A DNA stretch of 17,299 nt from assembly GCA_024280195.1 (NCBI GenBank), contig JAJRQP010000314.1:1-17299 (forward strand), in the 5' to 3' direction. Below are positions 1-7,494 of this stretch, piece after piece. Numbering within the stretch: the first letter of the stretch is position 1; every line of letters starts with the position of its first letter. This DNA is from Bacteroidota bacterium (GTDB taxonomy: Bacteria; Bacteroidota; Bacteroidia; Flavobacteriales_D; Crocinitomicaceae). Made by a program: the position numbers and the translations under genes. Below the pieces are notes generated by a model that saw only the letters and a list, made by a program, of their open reading frames with translations, had not been told where the DNA came from and made no database searches.

Positions 1-1153
1 ATTTCGCATACGGGAATAGCATCCAAGCAAGTGGTTCAATGCACTGCCCAGCTTCATCCATAATCAACACATCAAATTCTGCATCCTCTGCTAAAAAGTT
101 TTTGAGTCCAATTGGAGTGCCTAGAATTACATCTGCTTCTGAGAATAATTTTTCTTCAAAATATGCTTTAATTACTCTAATCTCTTTTCGGATTTTCTTC
201 ATTTCACGAAAAAGTAACGAACGCTGTTCTCTTTCTGCCTTCCCAAAACTTCGTTTGTATTGCAAAGCCATTCTTCGAAATTCTTCTGCTTGAATTTTTA
301 ATCGTTTGATTTCTTTTTGCTCTTTTGCATTCTTCATTTTTCCTTCGCTGGTAAACGGGGCAATGACCTCGTCAACTTTGAGAGAGTTTCCAACGCGAAG
401 AATTTTAACCTTCTCGTCAATCAAACCTTTTGCAAAATTATCAACGGCAGAATTACTTGGAGCACTGACAATGATTTTCTTTTTTTGCTTGATTAACTGA
501 ATTGTCCCTTCAACTAAAGTCGTTGTTTTACCTGTCCCCGGAGGACCGTGGACTATGAGAAGTGATTCGTTAGCAATAATTCCATTGACGCAGTTTATTT
601 GGCTAGAATTAAGCAGATCATTGGAGTATTCGAGCTTTTGATTATTCGACACCTTGGGGAAAGTGTTACTGGAATCACCAAATTTCAATTCTCCATGAAT
701 GTTTTCAAATAAGTTTTTTATTATCGGCAAAGAATCGATGTTCTTCACGGCATCAATCATACATTGATTGGTGTATTGATCGGGAGCTAATTTAATTCCA
801 ACTCCTTTGTCTTCTATCCAATCTGGAAACTCTGGAGCAAACAAACGAAATGAACCTCGCTTCCCTTCCATGCCTATAAAAACACCTTTGATTGGATCTT
901 CTCCTGTTAGAAAACATTCAATGGCGCTATTGCTTTTGAAATTACTGGTATCTGCATAAAAAGGCAAGTTAAAAGTAATTTCAGGGTAGTCTGCATAGCC
1001 AAAGGTCTTACGTGTGACATTGATTGGATGCAAAGCTACGTTGTAGGCTTTCAATTGCTTCAAACCAACTCCAGAATCTAGTTGATAGCGATTTTGTTGC
1101 TCTTTTATTTCGAGCTGAATACAAGATATGAGGTTGAATTGGTGTGGGTGCAT
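1..1153 (-). CDS. SF1 superfamily DNA/RNA helicase, SMUBP2/DNA2-like (C-terminus cut by window edge)
   Basis: Reading the minus strand from the ATG at 1153 gives an open frame to the left edge, about 384 residues, so the C-terminal half with the later helicase motifs is missing. An in-frame TAA directly precedes the ATG, which fixes the start. Walker A GPPGTGKT has its lysine at K209, followed by APSNSAVDN (motif Ia). Walker B is DEAG at D366-G369, inside VLIMDEAGQ. The order and spelling of these motifs fit the UPF1-like SF1B group that includes IGHMBP2/SMUBP2 and DNA2. Residues 1-200 would be the N-terminal beta-barrel and substrate-binding region. A charged stretch between Ia and II (about residues 255-345, rich in K, E and R) fits the coiled-coil stalk of this group. 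The gene lies 11 bp downstream of the HEPN gene on the same strand, so it is probably co-transcribed. Such helicases are widespread in Bacteroidota as ordinary chromosomal genes, so a functional link to HEPN/MNT is inference. Confidence 0.9.
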   Translation of the reverse strand, partial: MHPHQFNLISCIQLEIKEQQNRYQLDSGVGLKQLKAYNVALHPINVTRKTFGYADYPEITFNLPFYADTSNFKSNSAIECFLTGEDPIKGVFIGMEGKRGSFRLFAPEFPDWIEDKGVGIKLAPDQYTNQCMIDAVKNIDSLPIIKNLFENIHGELKFGDSSNTFPKVSNNQKLEYSNDLLNSSQINCVNGIIANESLLIVHGPPGTGKTTTLVEGTIQLIKQKKKIIVSAPSNSAVDNFAKGLIDEKVKILRVGNSLKVDEVIAPFTSEGKMKNAKEQKEIKRLKIQAEEFRRMALQYKRSFGKAEREQRSLLFREMKKIRKEIRVIKAYFEEKLFSEADVILGTPIGLKNFLAEDAEFDVLIMDEAGQCIEPLAWMLFPYAK

Positions 1154-1164
1154 TTATGACAGAA

Positions 1165-1500
1165 TTAGTTAATTAACTTTTCTACCTGCTTTCTCAAAAG
1201 AGGTATCTCTTTATTAATTATTCCCCAAATAATCACATTATCTACATTGTCATAAGAATGAATTACCCAATTTCTGAGGTTGACAATTCTGCGTGTACTA
1301 GATATATCTATTTCAGGGTTTATTTTAAGAATTCTATTTACAGCTTCACCAATAATTTCAATTTCTCGTTCAACTGCTCTACGAACCAATTTATTTGATT
1401 CATAAAATTCAAAATTAAGCTCATGATTCAAGTAATCATCAATGGATTTTATAGAAGAAAGAATATCAAAGAGGTATTTATTAATTTTATGCAGCTGCAT
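1165..1500 (-). CDS. HEPN domain protein, HepT-like (DUF86) putative RNase toxin
   Basis: This 111-residue, mostly helical protein carries the HepT signature R-x4-H-x-Y as R76-NWVI-H81-S-Y83. In characterised MNT/HEPN pairs, the Arg and His form the RNase site and the Tyr is the residue AMPylated by the partner MNT protein; that role is known for the family, not shown here. Length is slightly below the usual 115-145 residues. The ATG at 1500 lies inside the last codons of the upstream MNT gene (14-bp overlap), so translation is probably coupled. All motif residues are intact, so this looks like a functional toxin rather than a relic. In family descriptions HEPN is the toxin and MNT the antitoxin. 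Confidence 0.88.
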   Translation of the reverse strand: MQLHKINKYLFDILSSIKSIDDYLNHELNFEFYESNKLVRRAVEREIEIIGEAVNRILKINPEIDISSTRRIVNLRNWVIHSYDNVDNVIIWGIINKEIPLLRKQVEKLIN

Positions 1501-1795
1501 ACAACAATTTCTTTGTTTTCTCTATCTCTTTTATAAAGAAAGGATTAGAAAGAGACTTATCTGTGATTAAATCAACCTTTCTATTGAATAATTTTTCGAG
1601 TGCAAGATGCAAATCGAAATAATTATCAGTGTATTGTTCGAAAGAAATGTCTTTGAATGAAATCAGAACATCTACATCACTTGAAGGTGAAAAACTTTCT
1701 GTTGTTACAGAACCAAAAACGTGCAAAGTAGCCACATCAAACTTTTGACATAGTTGCATAATTTCTTCGATATGTTCTTGCACCATTTCTTGCAT
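1487..1795 (-). CDS. MNT-family nucleotidyltransferase, putative MntA-like antitoxin
   Basis: This 102-residue minimal nucleotidyltransferase has the motif G28-S29-x10-D40-x-D42 (read as FGSVTT...SSDVDVLI) and a third acidic residue at D75 in RKVDLIT. These are the three metal-binding carboxylates and the glycine-serine nucleotide loop of the DNA polymerase beta-like MNT fold. The GS-x10-DxD spacing matches the form reported for MntA antitoxins, which inactivate HepT by AMPylating its motif tyrosine. The gene precedes the HEPN gene and overlaps it by 14 bp, the normal order for some of these modules. The start at 1795 is chosen for length; a second ATG three codons later (M4) is also possible. 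A perfect Bacteroidota -7 box lies only 7 nt upstream of 1795, so the mRNA may be nearly leaderless, or M4 may be the real start. Confidence 0.9.
   Translation of the reverse strand: MQEMVQEHIEEIMQLCQKFDVATLHVFGSVTTESFSPSSDVDVLISFKDISFEQYTDNYFDLHLALEKLFNRKVDLITDKSLSNPFFIKEIEKTKKLLYAAA
1488..1501. repeat. 14-bp perfect palindrome over the MNT stop / HEPN start overlap
   Basis: TATGCAGCTGCATA reads the same on both strands. It covers the last codons of the MNT gene and the ATG of the HEPN gene. It could fold over the HEPN start in mRNA or serve as an operator. A palindrome of this length is expected about once by chance in 17 kb, so this is only a candidate. Confidence 0.3.
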
Positions 1796-1802
1796 AGTAT
1801 AT

Positions 1803-1810
1803 CAAATATA
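1803..1810 (-). promoter_or_regulatory. Putative -7 promoter box of the MNT-HEPN operon
   Basis: The minus strand reads TATATTTG, a full match to TAnnTTTG. No convincing -33 TTG is seen 19-21 nt upstream. Transcription would begin about 6-7 nt downstream, almost at the MNT start codon, which implies a very short or absent leader. Confidence 0.45.
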
Positions 1811-1839
1811 CGAAATTAGATTTTATTACTAATATTAAC

Positions 1840-2535
1840 CTAGGGAGTTTTAAGAAGTTTGTAGTAATCTTTTACTTCAACATAAATCATTGAACCATTT
1901 AGTCGGGTTCTAAAACACACACTTATTAACTCTCCTTTTCTATTGTAAACTTTTTCCCACCTCTTAATCGAATCATCCCACTTCTCATCAAAATAAGTTT
2001 CAACATGTAGCTTATTTGTCCCTTCATAGTAGGCTTTCCATAATCCAATTTTTAATCCATCTTCATTTCCTTGATTAATTGGCTTCGATTTATCAAAAAT
2101 ATATTCATCAGGCAGTTTGACACGACGACTATCATGATGAAAAAATTGTAATTCGTTGACCATTAACACGAAATTCGTATCCTTAATATCGGTCAACGAC
2201 AAGTTTAATTCAAAACAACAATCGCACATTGTTACAATCACCATTTCTGGAATTTCATTCCCTAAAGAATCAAGCTCGATAGGCCTAGGTTCACTTAATT
2301 CCAGATATAATGTATCATTGACTATTGAAATTGCAGGATTTAAATCAAAAGTACAATTCTCCCTAAATCCTATTGACAAAAAAAGAGTGTCAGAATAAAT
2401 AAACTTTGAAATAATTCTAGGTTGGATTAGTTCTACTCTTGAATTTACATCACAAGGAGACAAGCTGTAATCTACTATTTCTTGCGAAAAAACACAGTTA
2501 GATAAAAATAAGTAAGTGATTAAAATGAGCCTCAT
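1840..2535 (-). CDS. Secreted protein of unknown function with CxCC motif and a C-terminal MORN-like segment
   Basis: I do not recognise this 231-residue protein as a named family. The N-terminus is a short signal peptide (about residues 1-18, hydrophobic LILITYLFLS, likely cleavage near FSQ). A cysteine at position 14 does not make a good lipobox because Asn precedes it. The middle part (about 45-130) looks like beta strands ending in a C104-D-C106-C107 cluster; C28 and C61 are further cysteines, so disulfides in the periplasm or outside are plausible. Residues about 158-205 (EDGLKIGLWKAYYEG ... VYNRKGELI) resemble the MORN-like repeats annotated as YwqK-type or 'toxin-antitoxin system' MORN proteins, a label that says little about function. 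It lies 47 bp after valS and 44 bp before MNT on the same strand. Nothing ties it to the toxin-antitoxin pair beyond position. Confidence 0.75.
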   Translation of the reverse strand: MRLILITYLFLSNCVFSQEIVDYSLSPCDVNSRVELIQPRIISKFIYSDTLFLSIGFRENCTFDLNPAISIVNDTLYLELSEPRPIELDSLGNEIPEMVIVTMCDCCFELNLSLTDIKDTNFVLMVNELQFFHHDSRRVKLPDEYIFDKSKPINQGNEDGLKIGLWKAYYEGTNKLHVETYFDEKWDDSIKRWEKVYNRKGELISVCFRTRLNGSMIYVEVKDYYKLLKTP

Positions 2536-2582
2536 AACTCTATATCATCAATAATCATGCTATTAAAATAACTGAAGGACTT

Positions 2583-5240
2583 CTATCCAGTTTTCAAAAC
2601 TTCAAAGCTCCAAATCAACTGCATCTCCCCTATCTTCTCTTCTAAAATAGCAATCTTACCCAAAGCATCAGCTTCCTTCTTCTTCTCTACTGCAACAACT
2701 TGCTCTGGTGCTCCCGCTACAAAACGCTCGTTAGATAATTTTTTCTGAACACTTTTTAAGAAGCCTTTAGCATACTCCAATTCTTCTTTCATTTTTACTT
2801 TCTCCGCTTCCACGTCAATTGTATCACCAAATGGAATAAAATATTCGTTTTGATTTACAATGAAAGAATTTGCATTGGCAACCTTCTCAGTTGTGTATTC
2901 TAACACAGAAAGATTACCCATCTTCTTAATCACTGAATCAAAATCTTGATTTAAATCAGTGTTCTTTTTAATAAACAACTCCAACTTGATTTTATTGGCA
3001 ATATTGTTCTTCTTTCTGATGTTACGAATGTTTGTAATGATCTCATTGGCTAAATCAAATTTGGTTAGAACGGCATGGTCGCACTTCTCAAGCTCTGGCC
3101 ATTGCGCAACAACGATATCGTCTTCTCTATCTTCAATAAGGTGCCATAATTCTTCTGCAATAAAGGGAGTAAACGGTTGTAACACCTTTAATAATTGCTT
3201 AAAAAACGACTTTGTTTCTGCCAAAGTTTTCGCGTCAATTGGATGTTGGTAACCCGGTTTAATCATTTCCAAATACCAAGAACAGAAATCATCCCAAACC
3301 AATTTGTAAGAGGTCATTAATGCCTCAGAAATCTTAAATTGATCGTATTGAGCATTGATTTTTGCTAATTCTTGGTTAAACTTTGCTTTAAACCACTCTA
3401 TTGCTTTCACTGATGATTCAGGTTGTTCCAAATTCTCTTGAACCTTCCAAGAATCGACTAGTTTAAAAGCATTCCAAAGTTTATTGGTAAAGTTTCGACC
3501 TTGTTCACATTGCGAACTGTCGAATGGTAAATCGTTTCCAGCAGGAGAAGAAATCAGCACCCCAACTCGTACTCCATCTGCACCATATTTATTAATCAAC
3601 TCGATAGGATCCGGAGAATTACCCAAAGATTTTGACATCTTTCTACCGAGCTTATCTCTCACTATACCAGTATAATACACGTTTTTAAAAGGAATCTCTC
3701 CCATGTATTCATTTCCAGCAATGATCATTCTTGCTACCCAGAAGAACATAATTTCTGGTGCCGTCACCAAGTCATTTGTTGGGTAGTAATACTTAATCTC
3801 TTCATTCTCCGGCTGCGTCAATCCATTAAAAACAGAAATAGGCCACAACCAACTAGAGAACCAAGTATCCATTACATCTTCATCTTGTCTAAGGTCTGAT
3901 TCTGCAATCGTTCTTCCTGATTTTTCAGTTGCAGAAACTACTGCTTCTTCAATTGTTTTGGCAACAACGAAATCATTCTCTCCTTTTCCATAGTACCAAG
4001 CTGGAATTTGATGCCCCCACCACAATTGACGAGAGATACACCAATCTTTGATATTCTCCATCCAGTGACGGTACGTATTTTTAAACTTCTCAGGGTGGAA
4101 TTTAATATCACCATTCATTACGTTATCCAATGCTGGTCCAGCAAAATCTTTCATAGACACGAACCATTGCAAAGAAAGACGAGGTTCAATTACTGCAGAT
4201 GTTCTTTCAGAATAACCGACTTTATTGATGTAATCTTCCGTCTTTGTCAAATATCCTTTCTCATCCAATTCTTTCTCAATTGCTTTTCTAGCATCAAAAC
4301 GATCTTGTCCTTCATAATGCATAGCATTGGCATTCATAGAACCATTTTCATTAAGAATATCAATTGTTTCTAGGTTATGCTTCTTCCCTAAATCGTAATC
4401 ATTGGTGTCATGCGCAGGAGTTACTTTTAGGCAACCTGTCCCAAAATCCATGTCCACGTAATCATCAAAAATGATTGGAATTTCACGGTTGCAAATCGGA
4501 ACAATTGCCTTCTTCCCTTTCAAGTTTGCATAACGCGCATCATTAGGATTCACACAAATTGCAGAATCTCCCAAAATTGTTTCAGGACGAGTTGTTGCAA
4601 TTGTTAACCATTCATCATCCGTTCCAGCAATCTTATATCTTACATGAAACAGTTTAGAATTCACTTCTTTATGCAGTACTTCTTCATCAGAAAGTGCAGT
4701 CAAAGCCTCTGGATCCCAATTGACCATTCTCAATCCTCGGTAAATTTTCCCTTTGTTGTATAAATCAATAAAAACATCAATAACGGACTCCGAATACTCT
4801 TCGCCCATTGTGAAATTGGTTCTTTCCCAATCGCAAGATGCTCCTAGTTTTTTGAGTTGTTCCAAAATTATTCCTCCGTGCTTATCCTTCCATTCAAAGG
4901 CATGCGAAAGAAATTCATCTCTTGTTAAATCAGATTTTTTAATCCCTTCTTGCCGTAATTTCTGAACAACCTTTGCTTCTGTCGCAATAGACGCATGATC
5001 TGTACCAGGTACCCAGCACGCATTCTTACCCAACATTCTTGCACGACGAACCAATACATCTTGAATCGTATTGTTCAACATGTGCCCCATGTGTAAAACT
5101 CCCGTCACGTTTGGTGGTGGGATAACGACCGTGTAAGCCTCTCTCTCATCAGGTACAGAATGAAAATATCCTTTTTCCATCCAGTGTGCATACCATTTCT
5201 CTTCCGACTTCTGTGATTCGTACGTTTTTGGGGTCTCCAT
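2583..5240 (-). CDS. valS: Valyl-tRNA synthetase
   Basis: This class I aminoacyl-tRNA synthetase (885 residues) charges tRNA-Val with valine in the cytoplasm. The N-terminal PPPNVTGVLHMGH carries the HIGH signature as H50-M-G-H53. The editing domain shows the valine/isoleucine-type TTRPET motif at 216-221, used to hydrolyse mischarged threonyl-tRNA. The KMSKS loop is intact at K534-S538. The anticodon-binding domain follows, with the FTPFIAEELWH block. The last 70 or so residues are a charged heptad-like segment fitting the C-terminal coiled-coil arm of ValRS that distinguishes it from IleRS. Length is normal for Bacteroidota and shorter than the E. coli enzyme. The ATG at 5240 gives the usual short N-terminal extension before the first conserved block. 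The gene is divergent from the lipoprotein amidohydrolase and sits alone or at the head of a loose minus-strand group. Confidence 0.98.
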   Translation of the reverse strand: METPKTYESQKSEEKWYAHWMEKGYFHSVPDEREAYTVVIPPPNVTGVLHMGHMLNNTIQDVLVRRARMLGKNACWVPGTDHASIATEAKVVQKLRQEGIKKSDLTRDEFLSHAFEWKDKHGGIILEQLKKLGASCDWERTNFTMGEEYSESVIDVFIDLYNKGKIYRGLRMVNWDPEALTALSDEEVLHKEVNSKLFHVRYKIAGTDDEWLTIATTRPETILGDSAICVNPNDARYANLKGKKAIVPICNREIPIIFDDYVDMDFGTGCLKVTPAHDTNDYDLGKKHNLETIDILNENGSMNANAMHYEGQDRFDARKAIEKELDEKGYLTKTEDYINKVGYSERTSAVIEPRLSLQWFVSMKDFAGPALDNVMNGDIKFHPEKFKNTYRHWMENIKDWCISRQLWWGHQIPAWYYGKGENDFVVAKTIEEAVVSATEKSGRTIAESDLRQDEDVMDTWFSSWLWPISVFNGLTQPENEEIKYYYPTNDLVTAPEIMFFWVARMIIAGNEYMGEIPFKNVYYTGIVRDKLGRKMSKSLGNSPDPIELINKYGADGVRVGVLISSPAGNDLPFDSSQCEQGRNFTNKLWNAFKLVDSWKVQENLEQPESSVKAIEWFKAKFNQELAKINAQYDQFKISEALMTSYKLVWDDFCSWYLEMIKPGYQHPIDAKTLAETKSFFKQLLKVLQPFTPFIAEELWHLIEDREDDIVVAQWPELEKCDHAVLTKFDLANEIITNIRNIRKKNNIANKIKLELFIKKNTDLNQDFDSVIKKMGNLSVLEYTTEKVANANSFIVNQNEYFIPFGDTIDVEAEKVKMKEELEYAKGFLKSVQKKLSNERFVAGAPEQVVAVEKKKEADALGKIAILEEKIGEMQLIWSFEVLKTG

Positions 5241-5262
5241 AGTTCTCTTTAATTATAATTTG

Positions 5263-5270
5263 CAAAAATA
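5263..5270 (-). promoter_or_regulatory. Putative -7 box of the valS promoter
   Basis: The minus strand reads TATTTTTG, a full match to TAnnTTTG, 22 nt upstream of the valS ATG. This would give a leader of about 15 nt. The expected -33 position reads TGTG, a partial match. An AAAGAG stretch in the leader is a weak candidate ribosome binding site. Confidence 0.45.
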
Positions 5271-5292
5271 AGGTATTATTTCACAAAGAACA

Positions 5293-5347
5293 CAGGAGTT
5301 AAGAAGAAAGAAGAAAAGATTACTAAAATTTTTCTTCTTAACTTCTG
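5293..5347. repeat. Long inverted repeat between valS and the amidohydrolase gene
   Basis: AGTTAAGAAGAAA at 5297-5309 is perfectly complementary to 5331-5343. Pairing extends outward to about 5293/5347 with one G-T wobble, giving a stem of roughly 17 bp around a 21-nt loop. It lies between the valS -7 box and the amidohydrolase start. The right arm is part of a degenerate repeat of TTCTTAACT-like units continuing to about 5371. It is not a typical terminator because no gene ends here. Confidence 0.5.
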
Positions 5348-5396
5348 ACTTCTCACATTCTTAACTTCTTATTACATTTACAAAAAAAAAATCCCC

Positions 5397-7085
5397 ATGA
5401 AAACATTTCTAATTCTTGCTATAACTGCCTTACTCTTCCAATCCTGCATGAAAGGAGAATCTGCGGACTTAGTTATACACAATGCAAAGGTGCATACAAT
5501 GGAAGATGTGGAGAAGTTATATGACGCAATTGCTATTAAGGACGGAAAAATCATTGAAGTTGGTTCTGAACGACAAATTCTTAACAAATATTCTGCAGAG
5601 AAATACATTGATGCAGAAAGTAAAGATGTGTATCCTGGTTTTACAGATGCACACGGACATATTTTTAGTTATGCAAGACAAAAATTAAGCGTGAATTTAG
5701 TAGGATGCAAATCGTACGATGAAATGTTGGTAAGAATTGAGAAGTACCAAAGCAAACACAATCGTAAGTTTATTATCGGGCGTGGATGGGACCAATCTCG
5801 TTGGAAAGCGGATGATATGCCAATAAATAATCGCTTGAATGAATTATTTCCAGATATTCCTGTGTGTTTGTTCAGAATTGATGGACATGCCTTATTAGCC
5901 AATGATTATTTGATAGAGAAATCCAATGTTATTGAAAAATTTGAGCAAAATGAAGAATTGAACCAAGGAGGTTATGTTATTACTCATAAACTGAGAACGA
6001 TTGGATATAATGGGAAAATAAATATTTCGGACACTAAATTACCAACTGGCGTTTTCGTTGATAACGCAATGAACCCTATCCTTGATATTCTCCCTGACTT
6101 CCCTACAAAAGAAATGCACGAGGCAATACTTGAAGTACAGGATGAATTATTGAGCTATGGAATCACAGGCGTTCACGAAGCAGGATTAAAACACTTTGAG
6201 GTAGAAATGGTAGAAGAATTGATGGAGAACGGTTCGTTACCTTTGAATATCTATGGAATGTTGTTACCCACAGAAGCAAACATTGAATTCGCTCGTGAAC
6301 ATGGCATCTATCAGAAAGACAACTTAACCATTCGTAGTTTTAAAGTTTATGGCGATGGAGCATTAGGTTCAAGAGGTGCATTCTTAAAAGAAGTTTACAG
6401 TGACAAGCACGATCATCATGGGTATTTAACAACCTCCTTGAAGCGCATGAAAGAAATCGCGAATATCTGCGAAGAAGTTAATTATCAAATGAATACGCAT
6501 GCAATTGGCGATTCTACGAACCGAGTTATGTTAGAATTGTATCAAGATATTTATGCTATTAAACCAGATCATCGCTGGAGAATAGAGCATGCACAAATCG
6601 TTGACCCAATTGATTTTGCACTTTTTGCAGAAGCAGGAGTTTTTCCGAGTGTACAACCTACTCACGCAACCTCAGATCAGCGCTGGGCAGAATCAAGACT
6701 TGGTGAAGAACGTATGGAAGGAGCATATGCTTATCGTTCATTGCTTCAGCAATTTGGAATGCTTGCTATCGGAACAGACTTTCCTGTTGAAATGACAGAC
6801 CCTTTTGCAACCATTCATTCTGCAGTAAATAGAAAGAACACAGAAAACGAACCTGGAAATGGATTTCTTAAGAATGAAAACATCACTTTTAAACAATGCT
6901 TAAAAGGAATGACAATTTGGGCTGCCTATGCTGCATTTCAAGAAAATGAATTAGGAACTTTAGAAAAAGGAAAAGACGCAACATTGGTTATTTTTGAACG
7001 CCCTGTTAAAGAAAGTTCGGAGTACCAATACAATTTCGCTACGACAACCATTATTAAAGGAAAGATTGTTTATACAACGGAATAA
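5397..7085 (+). CDS. Lipoprotein amidohydrolase, YtcJ-like (Amidohydro_3)
   Basis: This 562-residue metal-dependent amidohydrolase has an N-terminal lipoprotein signal. A hydrophobic stretch ends in LLFQSC with the lipidated cysteine at C17, so the enzyme is probably attached to a periplasmic or outer membrane face. Metal-site motifs are in the expected order: DAHGH (H86, H88), VHEAG (H260), FKVYGDGALGSRGA (K316 region), HAIGD (H368), RIEHA (H398) and GTDFP (D461). The set and spacing fit the YtcJ/Amidohydro_3 branch of the amidohydrolase superfamily. The substrate is unknown; members act on amides, carbamates or cyclic amide rings. Length is typical (about 530-560). The ATG at 5397 is fixed by the signal peptide. 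TACATTTA at 5373-5380 is a partial -7 box. The gene is monocistronic and divergent from valS; weak hairpins follow the stop codon. Confidence 0.9.
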   Translation: MKTFLILAITALLFQSCMKGESADLVIHNAKVHTMEDVEKLYDAIAIKDGKIIEVGSERQILNKYSAEKYIDAESKDVYPGFTDAHGHIFSYARQKLSVNLVGCKSYDEMLVRIEKYQSKHNRKFIIGRGWDQSRWKADDMPINNRLNELFPDIPVCLFRIDGHALLANDYLIEKSNVIEKFEQNEELNQGGYVITHKLRTIGYNGKINISDTKLPTGVFVDNAMNPILDILPDFPTKEMHEAILEVQDELLSYGITGVHEAGLKHFEVEMVEELMENGSLPLNIYGMLLPTEANIEFAREHGIYQKDNLTIRSFKVYGDGALGSRGAFLKEVYSDKHDHHGYLTTSLKRMKEIANICEEVNYQMNTHAIGDSTNRVMLELYQDIYAIKPDHRWRIEHAQIVDPIDFALFAEAGVFPSVQPTHATSDQRWAESRLGEERMEGAYAYRSLLQQFGMLAIGTDFPVEMTDPFATIHSAVNRKNTENEPGNGFLKNENITFKQCLKGMTIWAAYAAFQENELGTLEKGKDATLVIFERPVKESSEYQYNFATTTIIKGKIVYTTE

Positions 7086-7224
7086 TTCCTAATTGCGTAT
7101 TAAGACTAATTCTTTACTTTTTTCCATCGCTGAAAAAAGTAATAAAAAAATCTAGAAGTATTTAAAGGTGATTGTAACGCATCCACTGATCACCTTGTTC
7201 TTCCTGCACTAACGTTTAGTCTTC

Positions 7225-7245
7225 ATCTTGTTTCGCAAGATTTTT
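7225..7245 (+). terminator. Weak candidate terminator after the amidohydrolase gene
   Basis: ATCTTG at 7225-7230 pairs with CAAGAT at 7236-7241 around a TTTCG loop, followed by TTTT. It is only 6 bp with two G-C pairs and lies 140 bp after the stop codon, so its strength is doubtful. Confidence 0.3.
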
Positions 7246-7377
7246 ATGCTCTTTTGCTACGCAACGCAATTCCAAACGATGACAGTCTAGCACTGTAAAA
7301 AACTTCATGGACAAAATCCAATTTTTTGCTTCAAATTTCGATTCTACCTTCCCCCTATTACTCACATCTTTGGCAAT

Positions 7378-7411
7378 AAAAAAAAGGTTCATTCCTAAGA
7401 ATGAACCTTTT
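7378..7411 (-). terminator. Rho-independent terminator of the sigma/anti-sigma/PorP operon
   Basis: A perfect 13-bp stem (7382-7394 with 7399-7411) with a 4-nt loop is followed on the minus strand by a run of T (7385 down to 7378). It lies 84 bp past the porP stop codon on the same strand and closes the three-gene operon. The T-run on the plus side is short, so it acts mainly on minus-strand transcripts. Confidence 0.85.
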
Positions 7412-7494
7412 GAAACGAATTCGACTTTCAAACCAGAAAAGAGAATCGAAATTTCGTTTAAGATCAAGCTCTGCAAGAAGCTTGAATTATCTTA

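Larger units (their letters stand above)
7086..7494. other. 409-bp gene-free stretch between convergent genes
   Basis: This is the tail-to-tail gap between the amidohydrolase (plus) and the PorP/SprF gene (minus). It holds: an AT-only hairpin right after the amidohydrolase (7116-7124 with 7132-7140); an 8-bp stem AAGGTGAT/ATCACCTT at 7165-7172 and 7189-7196; a short plus-strand stem with U-run at 7225-7245; the strong minus-strand terminator at 7378-7411; and a 7-bp stem at 7464-7470/7479-7485 just after the porP stop. Short open frames on both strands run through these hairpins and are not credible genes. I see no tRNA or recognisable ncRNA. Confidence 0.6.

Noticed and set aside
39..500. 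Plus-strand open frames at the left edge
   Set aside because: They are antisense to the helicase, whose Walker A and B motifs are read in the minus frame.
1..2535. Reading the helicase, HEPN, MNT and secreted protein together as a phage-defence island
   Set aside because: Only the MNT-HEPN pair has defence-type support; SMUBP2-like helicases are common housekeeping genes, and no other defence, integrase or phage gene is present. Kept only as a lower-ranked finding.
5331..5371. Possible CRISPR-like array of short repeats
   Set aside because: Units are 6-9 bp, imperfect and contiguous, with no spacers of even length and no cas genes.
5378..5608. 76-codon minus-strand frame over the start of the amidohydrolase
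   Set aside because: It is antisense to a well-supported lipoprotein signal and catalytic domain; no independent support.
7216..7476. 86-codon minus-strand open frame after the PorP gene
   Set aside because: It runs straight through the strong terminator hairpin at 7378-7411, has no family resemblance, and its start lies in the 3-prime untranslated region of the operon.
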